Of a stretch of DNA of 60,457 bases, positions 24,955-34,860 are shown in pieces. The notes beneath the pieces are model-generated. The model was not told the origin of the DNA. It was given only the letters and a program-made list of their open reading frames with translations, and did no database searches. Origin of the DNA: Acidobacteriaceae bacterium (lineage in GTDB: Bacteria > Acidobacteriota > Terriglobia > Bryobacterales > Bryobacteraceae); NCBI GenBank assembly GCA_019244055.1, contig JAFATG010000323.1:1-60457 (forward strand), read 5' to 3'. Position numbers and translations under genes: made by a program. Position 1 is the first letter of the stretch, and the number at the start of each line of letters is the position of its first letter.

Positions 24955-26583
24955 ATGCTTGACCGATTGTCTATACCGCGCCGGCCGCTTGATTTTGGAG
25001 ATTATGTCGACATTCTCCGGCGAAACCTCGGATGGCTAATTGCCCCCGCCTTTATCGGGGTAGTTATCTCCACGATCGTCGCCTACATGTTGCAAGACAC
25101 TTACAAATCAATCGCGCTGATTCAAATTGTTCCCGCGCAGATTTCGCCGGAGTTGATTCAGAACGTCAGTGCGCAGGACGCTACCGACCGGATCAACGGA
25201 ATGGCGCAATCCATTCTGAGCCGCAACACACTGACAACGATCATCAACACTTACGGCCTTTATAAGAATGAATTAAAAACCGAGCCGCCGCAGGATGTGA
25301 TCGAAAAGATGAAAAAGGCCATCGACATAAGACCGCTGGTGGGAGCGGCGGGGGTGGCTAATACCTCAGGAAGGAACAACGTTCCGGCTATGCAGGTGGG
25401 GTTCTCGTATCGCGACAAGTACGTTGCGCAAAAAGTATGCCAGGACCTGATCTCGCGCTTTGTGGATGCCGATACGGAACAAAGCCTGGGCACGTTGGAA
25501 GCGGCAAACGGTTTCCTTGTCGACCAGGTAGACCAGGCGAAGCGTCGCTGGGATCAAGTCGAACAGAAACTGGCAGAGTATAGAACCAAGAATGCTGGAC
25601 GGCTTCCTGACCAATTGCAGAGCAATCTCTCTCAAATGAATGTGCTGGATACCCAGGCGGCCACTTTATCCGAAGCAGCAACTCGCAATACCGAACAACG
25701 CATGATGCTCGAGACCGAGCTTCGTATCGCGCACGACCGGCTAAGCGCTCTCAAGGCTAATTCAGTGGCACAGAACCAGAAAGTTGGCGAGCTCGACAAG
25801 GAGATCGACAGGTTGCAGGATGCGATTGCCGCGATGAAGGACAGGTATACGGACGATTACCCCGATCTGCAGGCTGCTCGCGACCGCCTCGCTTCGTTAA
25901 AGAAGCAGCGAGAAGCTGCGTCGAAAGAGACACCGGCGAGCGATGATACACCGGTACCGGACAATCCCTCGCTCAACAAGGAACGCCTGTCAGCGCAAGC
26001 AGCCATCGACCAGATTCAAACTCAAATGAAGGCTAATGCTCTGGAGGGTTCCCAGATCAAGCAGCGAATGAATGGAGTGAACAACGCACTCAGCGCATAT
26101 CAAAGCCGGATTACGGGCGAGCCGGAGGACCTTAAACAATACGCAGATCTCATGCAGGCTCGTCAGATCGCGCAGAAAGAATATGACGACTTTGAAGCCA
26201 AACGCGAGAAGTCCGCTGCAGCCCTGGATCTTGGGCGGCGAAAGCAGGGTGAGACTCTGGAGCTTCTGGATGCGGCTTCGTTACCGCCTGCGCCTACCGC
26301 ACCCAAGCGAGCCGTTATCATTCCGATCGGCGCCGTAGCGGGACTCTTTCTCGGCCTGGTGTTGGTCGCTTTCCGTGAGGTGAAGGATACGTCGCTAAAG
26401 AATTTGAAAGACGCTCGTCTCTACACTCAGCTTTCCATTCTTGGCAGTATTCCATTGCTTGAGAATGACGTGGTCGTGCAGCGTCGTAAGCAGGTCATGT
26501 GGGTGAGTTGGGCTACAGGAACTGTTCTCGGCCTGGCGGTCATGGGAGCAACGATCGCGCACTACTACATCAACAGGGCATAA
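24955..26583 (+). CDS. Chain-length determinant protein (Wzz/GumC-like)
   Basis: 542 aa. Inner-membrane polysaccharide co-polymerase. The Wzz domain starts FGDYVDILRRNLGWLIAPAF with the first transmembrane helix (about 29-50). A long coiled-coil region (about residues 180-420) is rich in Gln, Lys and Glu. A second helix (VIIPIGAVAGLFLGLVLVAF) follows a Pro-rich motif (AASLPPAPTAPKR), typical of Wzz/GNVR proteins. A third C-terminal hydrophobic segment (WATGTVLGLAVMGATIAHYY) is present. It lacks a kinase domain, which is supplied by the next gene as in Gram-positive-style split systems. Confidence 0.9.
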   Translation: MLDRLSIPRRPLDFGDYVDILRRNLGWLIAPAFIGVVISTIVAYMLQDTYKSIALIQIVPAQISPELIQNVSAQDATDRINGMAQSILSRNTLTTIINTYGLYKNELKTEPPQDVIEKMKKAIDIRPLVGAAGVANTSGRNNVPAMQVGFSYRDKYVAQKVCQDLISRFVDADTEQSLGTLEAANGFLVDQVDQAKRRWDQVEQKLAEYRTKNAGRLPDQLQSNLSQMNVLDTQAATLSEAATRNTEQRMMLETELRIAHDRLSALKANSVAQNQKVGELDKEIDRLQDAIAAMKDRYTDDYPDLQAARDRLASLKKQREAASKETPASDDTPVPDNPSLNKERLSAQAAIDQIQTQMKANALEGSQIKQRMNGVNNALSAYQSRITGEPEDLKQYADLMQARQIAQKEYDDFEAKREKSAAALDLGRRKQGETLELLDAASLPPAPTAPKRAVIIPIGAVAGLFLGLVLVAFREVKDTSLKNLKDARLYTQLSILGSIPLLENDVVVQRRKQVMWVSWATGTVLGLAVMGATIAHYYINRA

Positions 26584-26592
26584 AGAGAAAAA

Positions 26593-27612
26593 ATGAGCCG
26601 TATTCACGACGCGCTGCGTAAAGCTGCGCAACAGAATCCGCCAGCCGCAAAGGTTTCGCCGCCGCCGCCTACGCGTACGAGCTCGGTTCTTGGCCAAGGT
26701 GAGCCGCAGGTCGCAGTACCCGGATCAGCCGAAGCACCTGCTGCGGCGCCGAGTCGGTCGAGCGTTGCTTCGTCAGTTGTGGATCCCCTGGTTGTGATGG
26801 TGGATCCCGAAGATCTCTATCATCTTGACGAGATCATAAAATCCGCTCGACAGGCTCCCTACGACCCGCTAGGCAGCGCGCTTCTAGTGAACCCCGCGAA
26901 GCCTCGCGAAGCGCCAGCAGAAGAATTCCGCAGTTTGCGAACCCGCTTGAATCATTTGCAGACAATGCAGCCTCTTCATACGTTGGTTGTGACGAGCGGC
27001 TCTCCGGCTGAAGGCAAATCGTTCACCGCTTCCAATCTCGCGATCGCGCAATCGCAGCTCGCTGATAAGCGGGTTTTGCTCGCCGATTTCGATTTCCGCC
27101 GTCCCAGCGTCGACAAGACATTTCGGCTCCCTTCATCACCCGGTATTACCGATTACCTCCAAGGGAAAGCGCGACTAGCGGATCTTTTTACTAAGATCGG
27201 GGATACGAACCTCTACGTCATCACGGCGGGAGGACCGGTCGCGAATCCACTCGAGCTGCTGAACCTGAAAGAAAGCGCCGCACTGATCCAAGCACTGGGT
27301 GAACATTTCGATTGGGTGATTCTGGATAGCCCGCCGCTATTGTTCGCAGCAGACGCCAATCTGCTGGCCACGATCTGTGACGGCTCGATTCTGGTTGTCC
27401 GGATTGGACACACTACGTTCGATTCCGTGACGCGCGCGATGCAATCCTTATGCGAGAACAACATTCTCGGTGTAGTCGTGAACGGTGCTCGACGTGGCGA
27501 ACTGTACAGCAAGTACGCCTATTATCACGACTATTATTACGATGCGGAGACCGGCTCCTCGGAATCTGAGACGGGCGAGCAAGAAGCAGTTTCTGTCGAC
27601 TCAGTTGAGTAG
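26593..27612 (+). CDS. CpsD/CapB-type tyrosine kinase for polysaccharide export
   Basis: 339 aa. Bacterial tyrosine kinase that pairs with the Wzz-like protein before it and controls polymer length by cycles of autophosphorylation. Motifs: EFRSLRTRL, Walker A SGSPAEGKS (135-143), Walker A' LLADFDFRRPS (Asp164, Asp166), and VILDSPPLLFAADA (Walker B). The C-terminus holds a Tyr cluster (YSKYAYYHDYYYDAE), the usual autophosphorylation tail. The N-terminal 70 residues are Pro/Ala/Ser-rich. Nine nt after the Wzz-like gene, so surely one operon. Confidence 0.92.
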   Translation: MSRIHDALRKAAQQNPPAAKVSPPPPTRTSSVLGQGEPQVAVPGSAEAPAAAPSRSSVASSVVDPLVVMVDPEDLYHLDEIIKSARQAPYDPLGSALLVNPAKPREAPAEEFRSLRTRLNHLQTMQPLHTLVVTSGSPAEGKSFTASNLAIAQSQLADKRVLLADFDFRRPSVDKTFRLPSSPGITDYLQGKARLADLFTKIGDTNLYVITAGGPVANPLELLNLKESAALIQALGEHFDWVILDSPPLLFAADANLLATICDGSILVVRIGHTTFDSVTRAMQSLCENNILGVVVNGARRGELYSKYAYYHDYYYDAETGSSESETGEQEAVSVDSVE

Positions 27613-27673
27613 TCAATAACCGCCTCGCATCCAGACCGCCTGTTCGCGCATCAGAGAAGCGTGAGCGCCGGCC

Positions 27674-28324
27674 GTGGCGATCACGGAGGCAATTCGTTTG
27701 AGCACTACCGCGAGTTCCGTTGATTTCGACAAGAGCGCTGATACGCTGCCGTCAGTTCACGAACTGATTCGCACGCGTTGGAGTCCCCGCTCGTTTTCGG
27801 ATCGTCCCGTTTCAGATCAGGACCTCAGAACCGTTCTCGAAGCGGCGCGCTGGGCCGCGTCCTCAAACAACGAACAGCCCTGGAGATTCCTAATCGCGAG
27901 AAAGTCGGACGGGGAAGCTTACGGTAAAATGCTCAGCTTGCTTGTGCCGTCTAATCAAGAGTGGGCCAGAACAGCGCCGGTTCTGATCATTATGGCGGCC
28001 AAAAAGAACTTTTCCCATACTGGCGTGCCCAATGCATACGCCCTTCACGATACAGGCGCGGCTTTGGCGAACCTCTTCTTGCAGGCGAACGCTCTCGGGT
28101 TGAGCGCGCACGGAATGGCCGGGTTTGACCGGGAGCGGGCGCATGAGGTTCTGGGTATTCCTGCAGATTACGATTTAGGCGCTGCCGTCGCGCTCGGATA
28201 CAGAGATTCGCCGGACAAGCTCACCAATGAACGGCACCAAAAGGCCGAAACCGCTCGCCGTCAACGGAAGCCGCTGAACGAGATCGCGTTTGGACCATTC
28301 TGGAATCAACCACTCTCATTGTGA
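27674..28324 (+). CDS. Nitroreductase-family oxidoreductase
   Basis: 216 aa from GTG 27674. FMN-dependent nitroreductase fold: RTRWSPRSFSDRPVSDQDLR is the FMN-binding N-terminal motif (RxSxRxF type), with AARWAASSNNEQPWRFL and AVALGYRDSPDKL later in the chain. Substrate unknown; related enzymes reduce nitroaromatics, quinones or flavins. It converges with the Smr gene, sharing its last 9 bp. No ribosome site is obvious, so the start is uncertain. Confidence 0.88.
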   Translation: MAITEAIRLSTTASSVDFDKSADTLPSVHELIRTRWSPRSFSDRPVSDQDLRTVLEAARWAASSNNEQPWRFLIARKSDGEAYGKMLSLLVPSNQEWARTAPVLIIMAAKKNFSHTGVPNAYALHDTGAALANLFLQANALGLSAHGMAGFDRERAHEVLGIPADYDLGAAVALGYRDSPDKLTNERHQKAETARRQRKPLNEIAFGPFWNQPLSL

Positions 28325-28612
28325 GACGGCAGATTCCGGCGGAGCCAATGTCACGATAGTTGCACCCCAACCGCCTGCCTCTGCCGGCGCATCGCTGAAG
28401 CTCACAACATAGGGAGTCTTGCTCAGAGCCGATCGAACGATTTCCCGTTGTACGCCAATTCCGCGTCCGTGGATGATGCGGAGAGCCGCAAATCCGAGTC
28501 GGTGTGCTTCTTCCAAATAAGCCTCGACCGCTGCTTTTACATCGCGGGGCGCTATCGTGTGGAGATCAAAGACGTCTGTGATCGGGATCTCGACCGCGCC
28601 GTCGTCATCCAT
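28316..28612 (-). CDS. Stand-alone Smr-domain protein
   Basis: 98 aa. The Smr domain, otherwise found at the C-terminus of MutS2, has nicking-endonuclease or RNA-binding activity. The signature DLHTIAPRDVKAAVEAYLEE, then LRIIHGRGIGVQREIVRSAL, contains the DLHG-like and HGxG motifs. The first reads DLHT, lacking the usual glycine. It lies 12 nt after the glycine-zipper gene and about 0.9 kb after mutY on the same strand, so it may be co-expressed with a repair gene. Confidence 0.88.
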   Translation of the reverse strand: MDDDGAVEIPITDVFDLHTIAPRDVKAAVEAYLEEAHRLGFAALRIIHGRGIGVQREIVRSALSKTPYVVSFSDAPAEAGGWGATIVTLAPPESAVSQ

Positions 28613-28624
28613 GTGGAGAGTGGA

Positions 28625-29449
28625 CTAATACGGGACGCGAGGCGTCAAGCGTCGCTGCTGCGTCTGCTGTTGAGTATTGCTTCCCTCGCTCAACGCGGCG
28701 CGGGGCGGGGCGTTCGAGAAATCGAGATCCGAAGGTGCGAAGGTGATGGGACGATCAAGCACCATCTCGACCGTTGACCCTTTGTTGAGAGTGGCATCTG
28801 GGCCGCGAGTGAGCAGAACGCCCAGCAAGCCCGTGGCCGCGCCCGCACCAACTCCGATTCCGGCGCCTCTGGCCACGTTTCCTGCCGCTGCACCGATTCC
28901 GGAGCCGATCACTGTACCAGTGCTGGTCGTCTCCGCCACCGTTACCGCATCGCCTGTTCTGTTCCCGGGCCCCTTGACGGTGTTGTGCTCGCGATCGAGG
29001 GTGTCATTATCGCGCGGATCAACGGCACCCAGATCCGACCGGAAATCACGGCTTACACCGTTCGGTAAAGTGAGGGAATCGAAGCGCACCTGCAATTCGC
29101 CTCGGCCTTTCACGTGTCCTGGCCGCTTCACCTCAGTGATCGTGCCAGTGACCCAGCTCCCCTGCGGAATTACAATGCGTCCATTCGAAATGACAGGGAA
29201 TGCGGTTTCCAAGTAGATCCGATCCCCGACAACAGCTTGTTTTGTGCTCACGCTGTTAATCATGCTCAGCAGAATATGCGTTCCTGCCAAGACCTGGTAA
29301 GATCCGCTTCCGGGTTGCGCCTCGCGCTGCTTGAACCCAGCCTCTGGTGGGGCTGGTGTGGTGGCCGACGGTGCAGGTTGTGATTCCTGCCCAAAGAGCA
29401 CAACGGCTACGGTCGTGAACAGGCACGCCAAAGCCATGCATTTTGTCAT
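28625..29449 (-). CDS. Exported protein with glycine-zipper region
   Basis: 274 aa with a signal peptide (MALACLFTTVAVVLFGQ) and a Pro/Ala-rich linker. The core reads GTHILLSMINSVSTKQAVVG, then GRIVIPQGSWVTGTITEV and RGELQVRFDSLTLPNG. The tail has a glycine-zipper run (GIGAAAGNVARGAGIGVGAG) and ends VEMVLDRPITF. The same order of elements appears in the C-terminal half of the BON lipoprotein at 7116-8024, so the two are paralogous in this part; here there is no BON domain and no lipobox. Envelope location is likely, function unknown. Between mutY and the Smr gene. Confidence 0.8.
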   Translation of the reverse strand: MTKCMALACLFTTVAVVLFGQESQPAPSATTPAPPEAGFKQREAQPGSGSYQVLAGTHILLSMINSVSTKQAVVGDRIYLETAFPVISNGRIVIPQGSWVTGTITEVKRPGHVKGRGELQVRFDSLTLPNGVSRDFRSDLGAVDPRDNDTLDREHNTVKGPGNRTGDAVTVAETTSTGTVIGSGIGAAAGNVARGAGIGVGAGAATGLLGVLLTRGPDATLNKGSTVEMVLDRPITFAPSDLDFSNAPPRAALSEGSNTQQQTQQRRLTPRVPY

Positions 29450-29496
29450 CGAAATAGTCCCTTACGCCCCATTCTATGGTGAAATTCGACTTTCGG

Positions 29497-30570
29497 TTAG
29501 GAGGACGCCGTGGAGGATCGGAGCGTTGCGACCGCCTTGTCTCCTTTGTTGACCAAACGCTTGGCCTTTTTTAGAACGGTACTTAGCGGCAATCGGGAGA
29601 GCGCGTCCATCGGAACCCAACGGCAGACTCCGAGATCAGCCGGAGCCATGCCTAGCCGCACGTCAAAGCGGTAATTCCGAAGGGTAATGCCGTGCCGGAA
29701 AGTACCGAGGCTTTCACCTACGCCGATCGCCGGAAGTTCAGAGCGCTCCGGCAATTCCCAAAATCCAGGCATTAGGCGGGAGTCCTCAGGCCGCTGCCAT
29801 ACCAGCAATCGGCCGGCCTCCTCAATCCAGAAGACCACTCTGTGTTCCTCAATGCTCTTGGTCTTCACTGTCTTAACGGGTCTGAGGTGCTGGGTGCCCC
29901 GCTTTCGCGCGGCGCATAAACTCGCAACCGGGCAAAGCAAGCATTGCGGATTACTTGGCAGACAGACCGTCGCACCCAATTCCATCATCGCTTGATTGAA
30001 ATCTCCGGGCCGGGACCTGTCCAGCAACACGCTCGCCTGTTCCGTCACATGTCTTCGTCCTCGCGCGGATGCAATGTCGGCAGCATCGTCAAGCACCCGG
30101 GTTAAGACTCGAAGCACGTTGCCGTCAACCGTCGCATGGAGCAGCCCAAAAGCAATACTGGCGACGGCCGCGGCGGTGTAGTCACCAATGCCTGGTAAGG
30201 CGCGAATGTCCGCATAGGTGTCGGGGAATGCGCCGTAACTCCTGATCAGGCGAGCCGCCTTCTGCAGGTTGCGTGCGCGATAGTAGTAACCCAGGCCAGC
30301 CCAATACGCGAGAATATCCGACTCCGGCGCTTCGGCGAGCGCCTGGAAAGTGGGGAAACGGGCGAGGAAGCGTTCGAAGTACGGGATCACCGCAGCTACG
30401 CGAGTCTGCTGCAGCATGGTTTCCGAGATCCAGAGGGCATAGGGATCTCGCGTCTTTCTCCATGGCAAATTCCGTTGGAACAGGTCGAACCAGGACAGCA
30501 GATCATGCCGAAAAAGCTGGACTTGACTTTCGGACAGCACTCGATTGGAAACGGCGAGCCTCTTCGGCAT
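29497..30570 (-). CDS. mutY: A/G-specific adenine glycosylase
   Basis: Removes adenine mispaired with 8-oxoguanine. 357 aa. Catalytic Glu in WISETMLQQTRV, helix-hairpin-helix LPGIGDYTAAAVASIAFG, catalytic Asp in VDGNVLRVLTR, and the 4Fe-4S cluster ligands CLPSNPQCLLCPVASLC. The C-terminal NUDIX-like domain (VVFWIEEAGRLLVWQRPEDS and GFWELPE) recognises 8-oxoguanine. Divergent from uvrA across 82 nt, so two DNA-repair genes share a control region. Confidence 0.96.
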   Translation of the reverse strand: MPKRLAVSNRVLSESQVQLFRHDLLSWFDLFQRNLPWRKTRDPYALWISETMLQQTRVAAVIPYFERFLARFPTFQALAEAPESDILAYWAGLGYYYRARNLQKAARLIRSYGAFPDTYADIRALPGIGDYTAAAVASIAFGLLHATVDGNVLRVLTRVLDDAADIASARGRRHVTEQASVLLDRSRPGDFNQAMMELGATVCLPSNPQCLLCPVASLCAARKRGTQHLRPVKTVKTKSIEEHRVVFWIEEAGRLLVWQRPEDSRLMPGFWELPERSELPAIGVGESLGTFRHGITLRNYRFDVRLGMAPADLGVCRWVPMDALSRLPLSTVLKKAKRLVNKGDKAVATLRSSTASS

Positions 30571-30652
30571 CCTATACTAGGGAGAGATTTCCTTTCCGTC
30601 GAGATCTACGGCGCGGCCCAAAGGGTCGCGCAAACCTTCCGTACTGTCTGCA

Positions 30653-33532
30653 ATGCCGGAAATCTCAAGCATATCGCTCTGTGAAGAGGTCGCGTCCGCC
30701 GAGGTTGTCGCTGCGGCACGACCCGTGCTGGCGATTCATGGCGCGCGCGTTCACAACCTCAAGAACATCACGGTTGAAATTCCGCATGACCGATTGACAG
30801 TTGTGACGGGAGTTTCCGGTTCCGGCAAATCGTCGCTGGTGTTTGACACGATTTATGCCGAAGGCCAGCGCCGATACGTGGAATCGCTCTCGGCCTATGC
30901 GCGCCAATTTCTGGAGCGCATGGAAAAGCCCGATGTGGATGAGATTCTGGGCATCGCCCCTCCGATCGCGATACGCCAGAAGAATCAGACGCGGAATCCG
31001 CGCTCGACGGTCGCGACGGCCACGGAGCTATACGATTTTATGCGGCTCCTGTGGGCGCGGGCTGGGCAGACGTATTGTCCGAACGACGGCACTCGTATTC
31101 AGAGAGATACGGTGGATCAGGTGGGGGAGGCAATGCTGAAGGAGGAGGAAGGCTCCCGCTGGTATGCCCTGTTTCCCGTGAGAGTGGAAGCAAGCAATGC
31201 GACCGCGCTTCGGGACCGGCTCTTCGATCTGCGAAAGAAAGGGTTCAACCGGTTGTTTCAAAGCGGCCGCATTTGCGAGTTCTCCACACCCGAATCTCTG
31301 CTCGAAATCGATTTCGCGAAGCCGGTTTATGTACTTGCCGATCGGATTGTGATCCGTTCCGATTCCCATCAGAGGATCGTCGATACTGTCGAAATTTGCT
31401 ATCGCGAGACCGGCGAAGTTTTCTTTGAACAAGCTGGCGTCGCCGAACCGATTACACGTCATTTCAGCGAAAAGTTCGCTTGCAAAGCGTGCGGCCTCAC
31501 TGCTGTGGTGGCGGAGCCGACGCTCTTCAGCTTCAATAGTCCGATCGGAGCGTGCCCTGTTTGCCAAGGCTTCGGCAACACGATTGATTACGACTTCGAT
31601 TTGATTATTCCCGACCCGACGCTCTCACTCGAGGAGGGCGCGGTTGATCCATGGACCAAACCGCAATATGGCTGGTATTACGACGAAATCTTCAAGCCGA
31701 AGACTCGCGGCAAAGTTCGGTTGAACGTGACGTATTCGGATCTCAAAACGCAGGAGAAAGAGATCATCCGCACTCACATCCAGCGGTTCTTCGCCGAGGT
31801 CGAGAAGAAGAAGTACAAAGTGCATGTCCGGGTATTCATGAGCCGATATCGCGCGTATACGGAATGCCCCGCATGCCGTGGCGCCCGGCTGCGGCCTGAA
31901 GCGCTTTGGATAAGAATAGGCGATTGCAATATCGCCCAAGTCTCGGCAATGAATATCGCGCGGGCGCAGGCGTTTTTCAATACGCTGAAGCTCAGTCCAG
32001 AGGAATCGGAGATTGCAGGGCGGGTCCTTGAAGAGATCCGCCAGCGTTGCAAGTTTCTGAACGACGTGGGTTTGGAATACCTCACGCTTAATCGCCTCTC
32101 GGCTACGCTTTCGGGCGGAGAAGCGCAGCGCATCCAGCTCGCCACCTGTTTGGGCTCGCGCCTGGTTGGCGCGACGTACGTTCTGGATGAACCTTCTATT
32201 GGACTTCACAGCCGCGATACGGCTCGCCTGATCCGAATTCTGAAGGATTTGCGCGAACTGGGGAACACGATCATCGTCGTGGAGCACGATCCCGAGATCA
32301 TGTCGGAAGCCGACCACATTATCGATCTCGGACCCGGAGCTGGCGAAAATGGCGGGCGGGTTATTTTTTCGGGCAGCTACGGTCAACTTTTGGAAGGGCG
32401 ATCTCAATCGCTTACCGGACGATATCTGCGAGGCGAGGCGGCGATCAGGCGAGCCGTCGAGCGCCGGAAAGTTAATCCCAAACGCATCATCCGCGTTATT
32501 GGCGCGCGCGCGAATAACTTGAAGAACCTGGACGTCGAAATTCCGCTTGGCATGATGGTGGCCGTCACGGGCGTCTCGGGTTCCGGTAAATCGAGCCTGG
32601 TGCACGAGGTCATTTACCGAGCGCTGGATCTAGAAATCAATAGGGAACGCCAAGCCTCAACGAAAGATGATGCGGCCAGCGTGGAGTCAAGCGTTCGCAA
32701 GCTTCCGCTCAAGCGCGTAGAACGCGGCGATCTTCTCACTAGCGTTGTTATGGTCGATCAGTCTCCAATCGGCCGCACCCCGCGTTCGAATCCTGTCACT
32801 TACGTCAAGGCCTTCGATCTCATCCGCGATCTGTTTGCGTGCACTCCGGAAGCACAACGACGAGGATATACCGCCGGCCATTTTTCATTTAATGTTCCGG
32901 GTGGGCGCTGCGAGACGTGTCAGGGTGACGGTACGGTCACGGTCGAGATGCAATTTCTTGCCGACGTCGAGCTGGTATGCGAAGAGTGCAAAGGAACGCG
33001 ATATAAGCAGAGCGTCCTGGATATCCGATACAAAGGACTGAACATTCACCAAGTCCTGCAGCTCACGATCCGTGAGGCTCTCTCGTTTTTTGCAGACACG
33101 CCGCGTCTCGCCGCTCGAATGAAGGTGCTTCAGGATGTCGGGCTTGGTTACTTACGTCTCGGTCAATCTGCGACCACGCTCAGCGGAGGAGAAGCACAAC
33201 GTGTGAAGCTGGCCGCGCATTTGGCACAGGCAAGCTGCCAGGGGACTCTGTTCTTGTTCGATGAGCCCACGACCGGTTTACACTTCGAAGATATTTCGAA
33301 GCTGCTGCAATCTTTCGAGCGGCTTATTCAGAACGGTGGCAGCATTCTGGTGATCGAGCACAATCTGGATCTGATTCAGGCTGCCGACTGGATCATCGAC
33401 CTTGGGCCCGAGGGCGGGGAAGCGGGCGGCTCTATTGTGGCGCAAGGCACGCCGGAAATGGTGGCCGCGATTCCGGAGTCGTACACGGGCAAGTACCTGA
33501 AGCGGGTTTTGGCGCAGCGCGCGATCGCGTGA
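30653..33532 (+). CDS. uvrA: Excinuclease ABC subunit A
   Basis: Damage-recognition ATPase of nucleotide excision repair, 959 aa. First P-loop [20 protein letters not shown] followed by [15 protein letters not shown]. The first zinc finger is CKACG...CPVCQG and the second CETCQG...CEECKG. ABC signatures are [20 protein letters not shown] and [16 protein letters not shown], with a second P-loop [17 protein letters not shown]. About 20 residues of non-conserved N-terminus precede [15 protein letters not shown]. Its TGA overlaps the selA ATG (TGATG). Confidence 0.97.
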   Translation: MPEISSISLCEEVASAEVVAAARPVLAIHGARVHNLKNITVEIPHDRLTVVTGVSGSGKSSLVFDTIYAEGQRRYVESLSAYARQFLERMEKPDVDEILGIAPPIAIRQKNQTRNPRSTVATATELYDFMRLLWARAGQTYCPNDGTRIQRDTVDQVGEAMLKEEEGSRWYALFPVRVEASNATALRDRLFDLRKKGFNRLFQSGRICEFSTPESLLEIDFAKPVYVLADRIVIRSDSHQRIVDTVEICYRETGEVFFEQAGVAEPITRHFSEKFACKACGLTAVVAEPTLFSFNSPIGACPVCQGFGNTIDYDFDLIIPDPTLSLEEGAVDPWTKPQYGWYYDEIFKPKTRGKVRLNVTYSDLKTQEKEIIRTHIQRFFAEVEKKKYKVHVRVFMSRYRAYTECPACRGARLRPEALWIRIGDCNIAQVSAMNIARAQAFFNTLKLSPEESEIAGRVLEEIRQRCKFLNDVGLEYLTLNRLSATLSGGEAQRIQLATCLGSRLVGATYVLDEPSIGLHSRDTARLIRILKDLRELGNTIIVVEHDPEIMSEADHIIDLGPGAGENGGRVIFSGSYGQLLEGRSQSLTGRYLRGEAAIRRAVERRKVNPKRIIRVIGARANNLKNLDVEIPLGMMVAVTGVSGSGKSSLVHEVIYRALDLEINRERQASTKDDAASVESSVRKLPLKRVERGDLLTSVVMVDQSPIGRTPRSNPVTYVKAFDLIRDLFACTPEAQRRGYTAGHFSFNVPGGRCETCQGDGTVTVEMQFLADVELVCEECKGTRYKQSVLDIRYKGLNIHQVLQLTIREALSFFADTPRLAARMKVLQDVGLGYLRLGQSATTLSGGEAQRVKLAAHLAQASCQGTLFLFDEPTTGLHFEDISKLLQSFERLIQNGGSILVIEHNLDLIQAADWIIDLGPEGGEAGGSIVAQGTPEMVAAIPESYTGKYLKRVLAQRAIA

Positions 33533-34860
33533 TGAAGCTTAATGAGATTCCCTCCGTCGACCAGGTCCTGCGGGGGCTAAAGCCGATCGACGGTCTCCCA
33601 CCCGAAGTAATCACGAATCAGATCCGCGTCGTGCTCGGCGAGTTGCGTGAGGCCTTAAAGCGGGGCCAACCGCCGGAGGAGGCCATCGGGCAGGCCGTTC
33701 TTGCACGGCTGAATGCTCTTGCACGACCTACCCTACGGCCGGTAATCAACGCGAGCGGAGTGATTCTGCACACCAATCTCGGCCGTGCCCCTCTTGCGGC
33801 GTTCGAGCCGCTAATGGGCTACTCAAATCTGGAATACGATCTCCTAAACGGCAAGCGCGGCAAGCGCGATTCGCACATCGCACCCTTGCTGGAACAGATT
33901 CTGGGAGTTCCGGGCATTGTAGTCAATAACAACGCCGCTGCTGTTTATCTTGTGCTTAACGAGGTGGCAGCCGGAGAAGAGGTCATCGTTTCGCGGGGAG
34001 AGCTGATCGAGATCGGCGACGGGTTTCGGATTCCAGAGATTATGGTCAGGTCCGGCGCGGTCTTGCGTGAAGTGGGCACCACCAACCGAACTCGCCTCGA
34101 AGACTACGAAGAGGCCATTAATGAACGTACTCGTCTAATTTTGCGCGTGCATCCATCGAATTTTCGCGTGAGCGGATTCACTAGCAGGCCAGAACTGAGA
34201 GAGCTCGCGACACTCGCCTTGGAGCACAAAATTCCTCTGTATGAGGATCTTGGGAGCGGGTGTCTCGTCGATCTGGCGAAGTACGGAATCCGGGAGCCGC
34301 TAGTAGCCGGCAGTCTCAAGTCCGGTGTCAATCTGGTTTCATTCAGTTGTGACAAGCTCCTCGGCGGTCCACAATCGGGCATTATCGCCGGCGATAAGCA
34401 ACTTGTCAGTCGCATTCGTCGCAATCCAATGTACCGCGCTTTCCGAGTGGACAAGCTCACGATTCAAGCGCTTCAAGTCACGTTGCACCACGTGCTGCGG
34501 CAGGAATGGCGCGCGATTCCAACTCTTCGAATGATTTTCCAAACTGCCGATGAAATTCGGCTTCGCGCCGAGCGGGTTGCGGATGCCTTGGCTCCCCTTG
34601 CCTGCCAAATTCGCACTGGGGAATCGGCGATTGGAGGCGGGTCTACTGCCGAACAGCCCGTGCCTACCTGGGTCATTGCAGTCTCCGTTCCGGATCCGGT
34701 GTCCTTTGAGCGGAAACTGCGCGAAGCGGCAATTCCCGTGATCGCCCGTATCAAAGATGATGAGGTCCTGCTCGACTTACGCACCGTACACGACGAAGAG
34801 GAACCGCTCCTCATAGCCGCTGTGCGGGCTGCAAATGAAGGCGCTCCCAGTCAGCCTTAA
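33532..34860 (+). CDS. selA: L-seryl-tRNA(Sec) selenium transferase
   Basis: Converts seryl-tRNA(Sec) to selenocysteinyl-tRNA(Sec) with selenophosphate; a PLP enzyme. 442 aa from ATG 33532, which overlaps the uvrA TGA; a GTG one codon earlier is less likely. Motifs: VILHTNLGRAPL, GYSNLEYDL, VVNNNAAAVYLVLNE, VIVSRGELIEIGDGFRIPE, EVGTTNRTRLEDY, and FSCDKLLGGPQSGIIAGD with PLP Lys275. The residue before DKLLGG is Cys where Gly is usual. Its presence means the host can decode UGA as selenocysteine, supporting the peroxiredoxin call at 20112. No selB, selC or selD is in the window. Ends 4 bp into the convergent pyrC. Confidence 0.93.
   Translation: MKLNEIPSVDQVLRGLKPIDGLPPEVITNQIRVVLGELREALKRGQPPEEAIGQAVLARLNALARPTLRPVINASGVILHTNLGRAPLAAFEPLMGYSNLEYDLLNGKRGKRDSHIAPLLEQILGVPGIVVNNNAAAVYLVLNEVAAGEEVIVSRGELIEIGDGFRIPEIMVRSGAVLREVGTTNRTRLEDYEEAINERTRLILRVHPSNFRVSGFTSRPELRELATLALEHKIPLYEDLGSGCLVDLAKYGIREPLVAGSLKSGVNLVSFSCDKLLGGPQSGIIAGDKQLVSRIRRNPMYRAFRVDKLTIQALQVTLHHVLRQEWRAIPTLRMIFQTADEIRLRAERVADALAPLACQIRTGESAIGGGSTAEQPVPTWVIAVSVPDPVSFERKLREAAIPVIARIKDDEVLLDLRTVHDEEEPLLIAAVRAANEGAPSQP

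Noticed and set aside
31625-32605. 326-codon open frame antisense to uvrA
   Set aside because: Its composition is that of a reverse-frame shadow, it has no motif, and uvrA is complete on the other strand.
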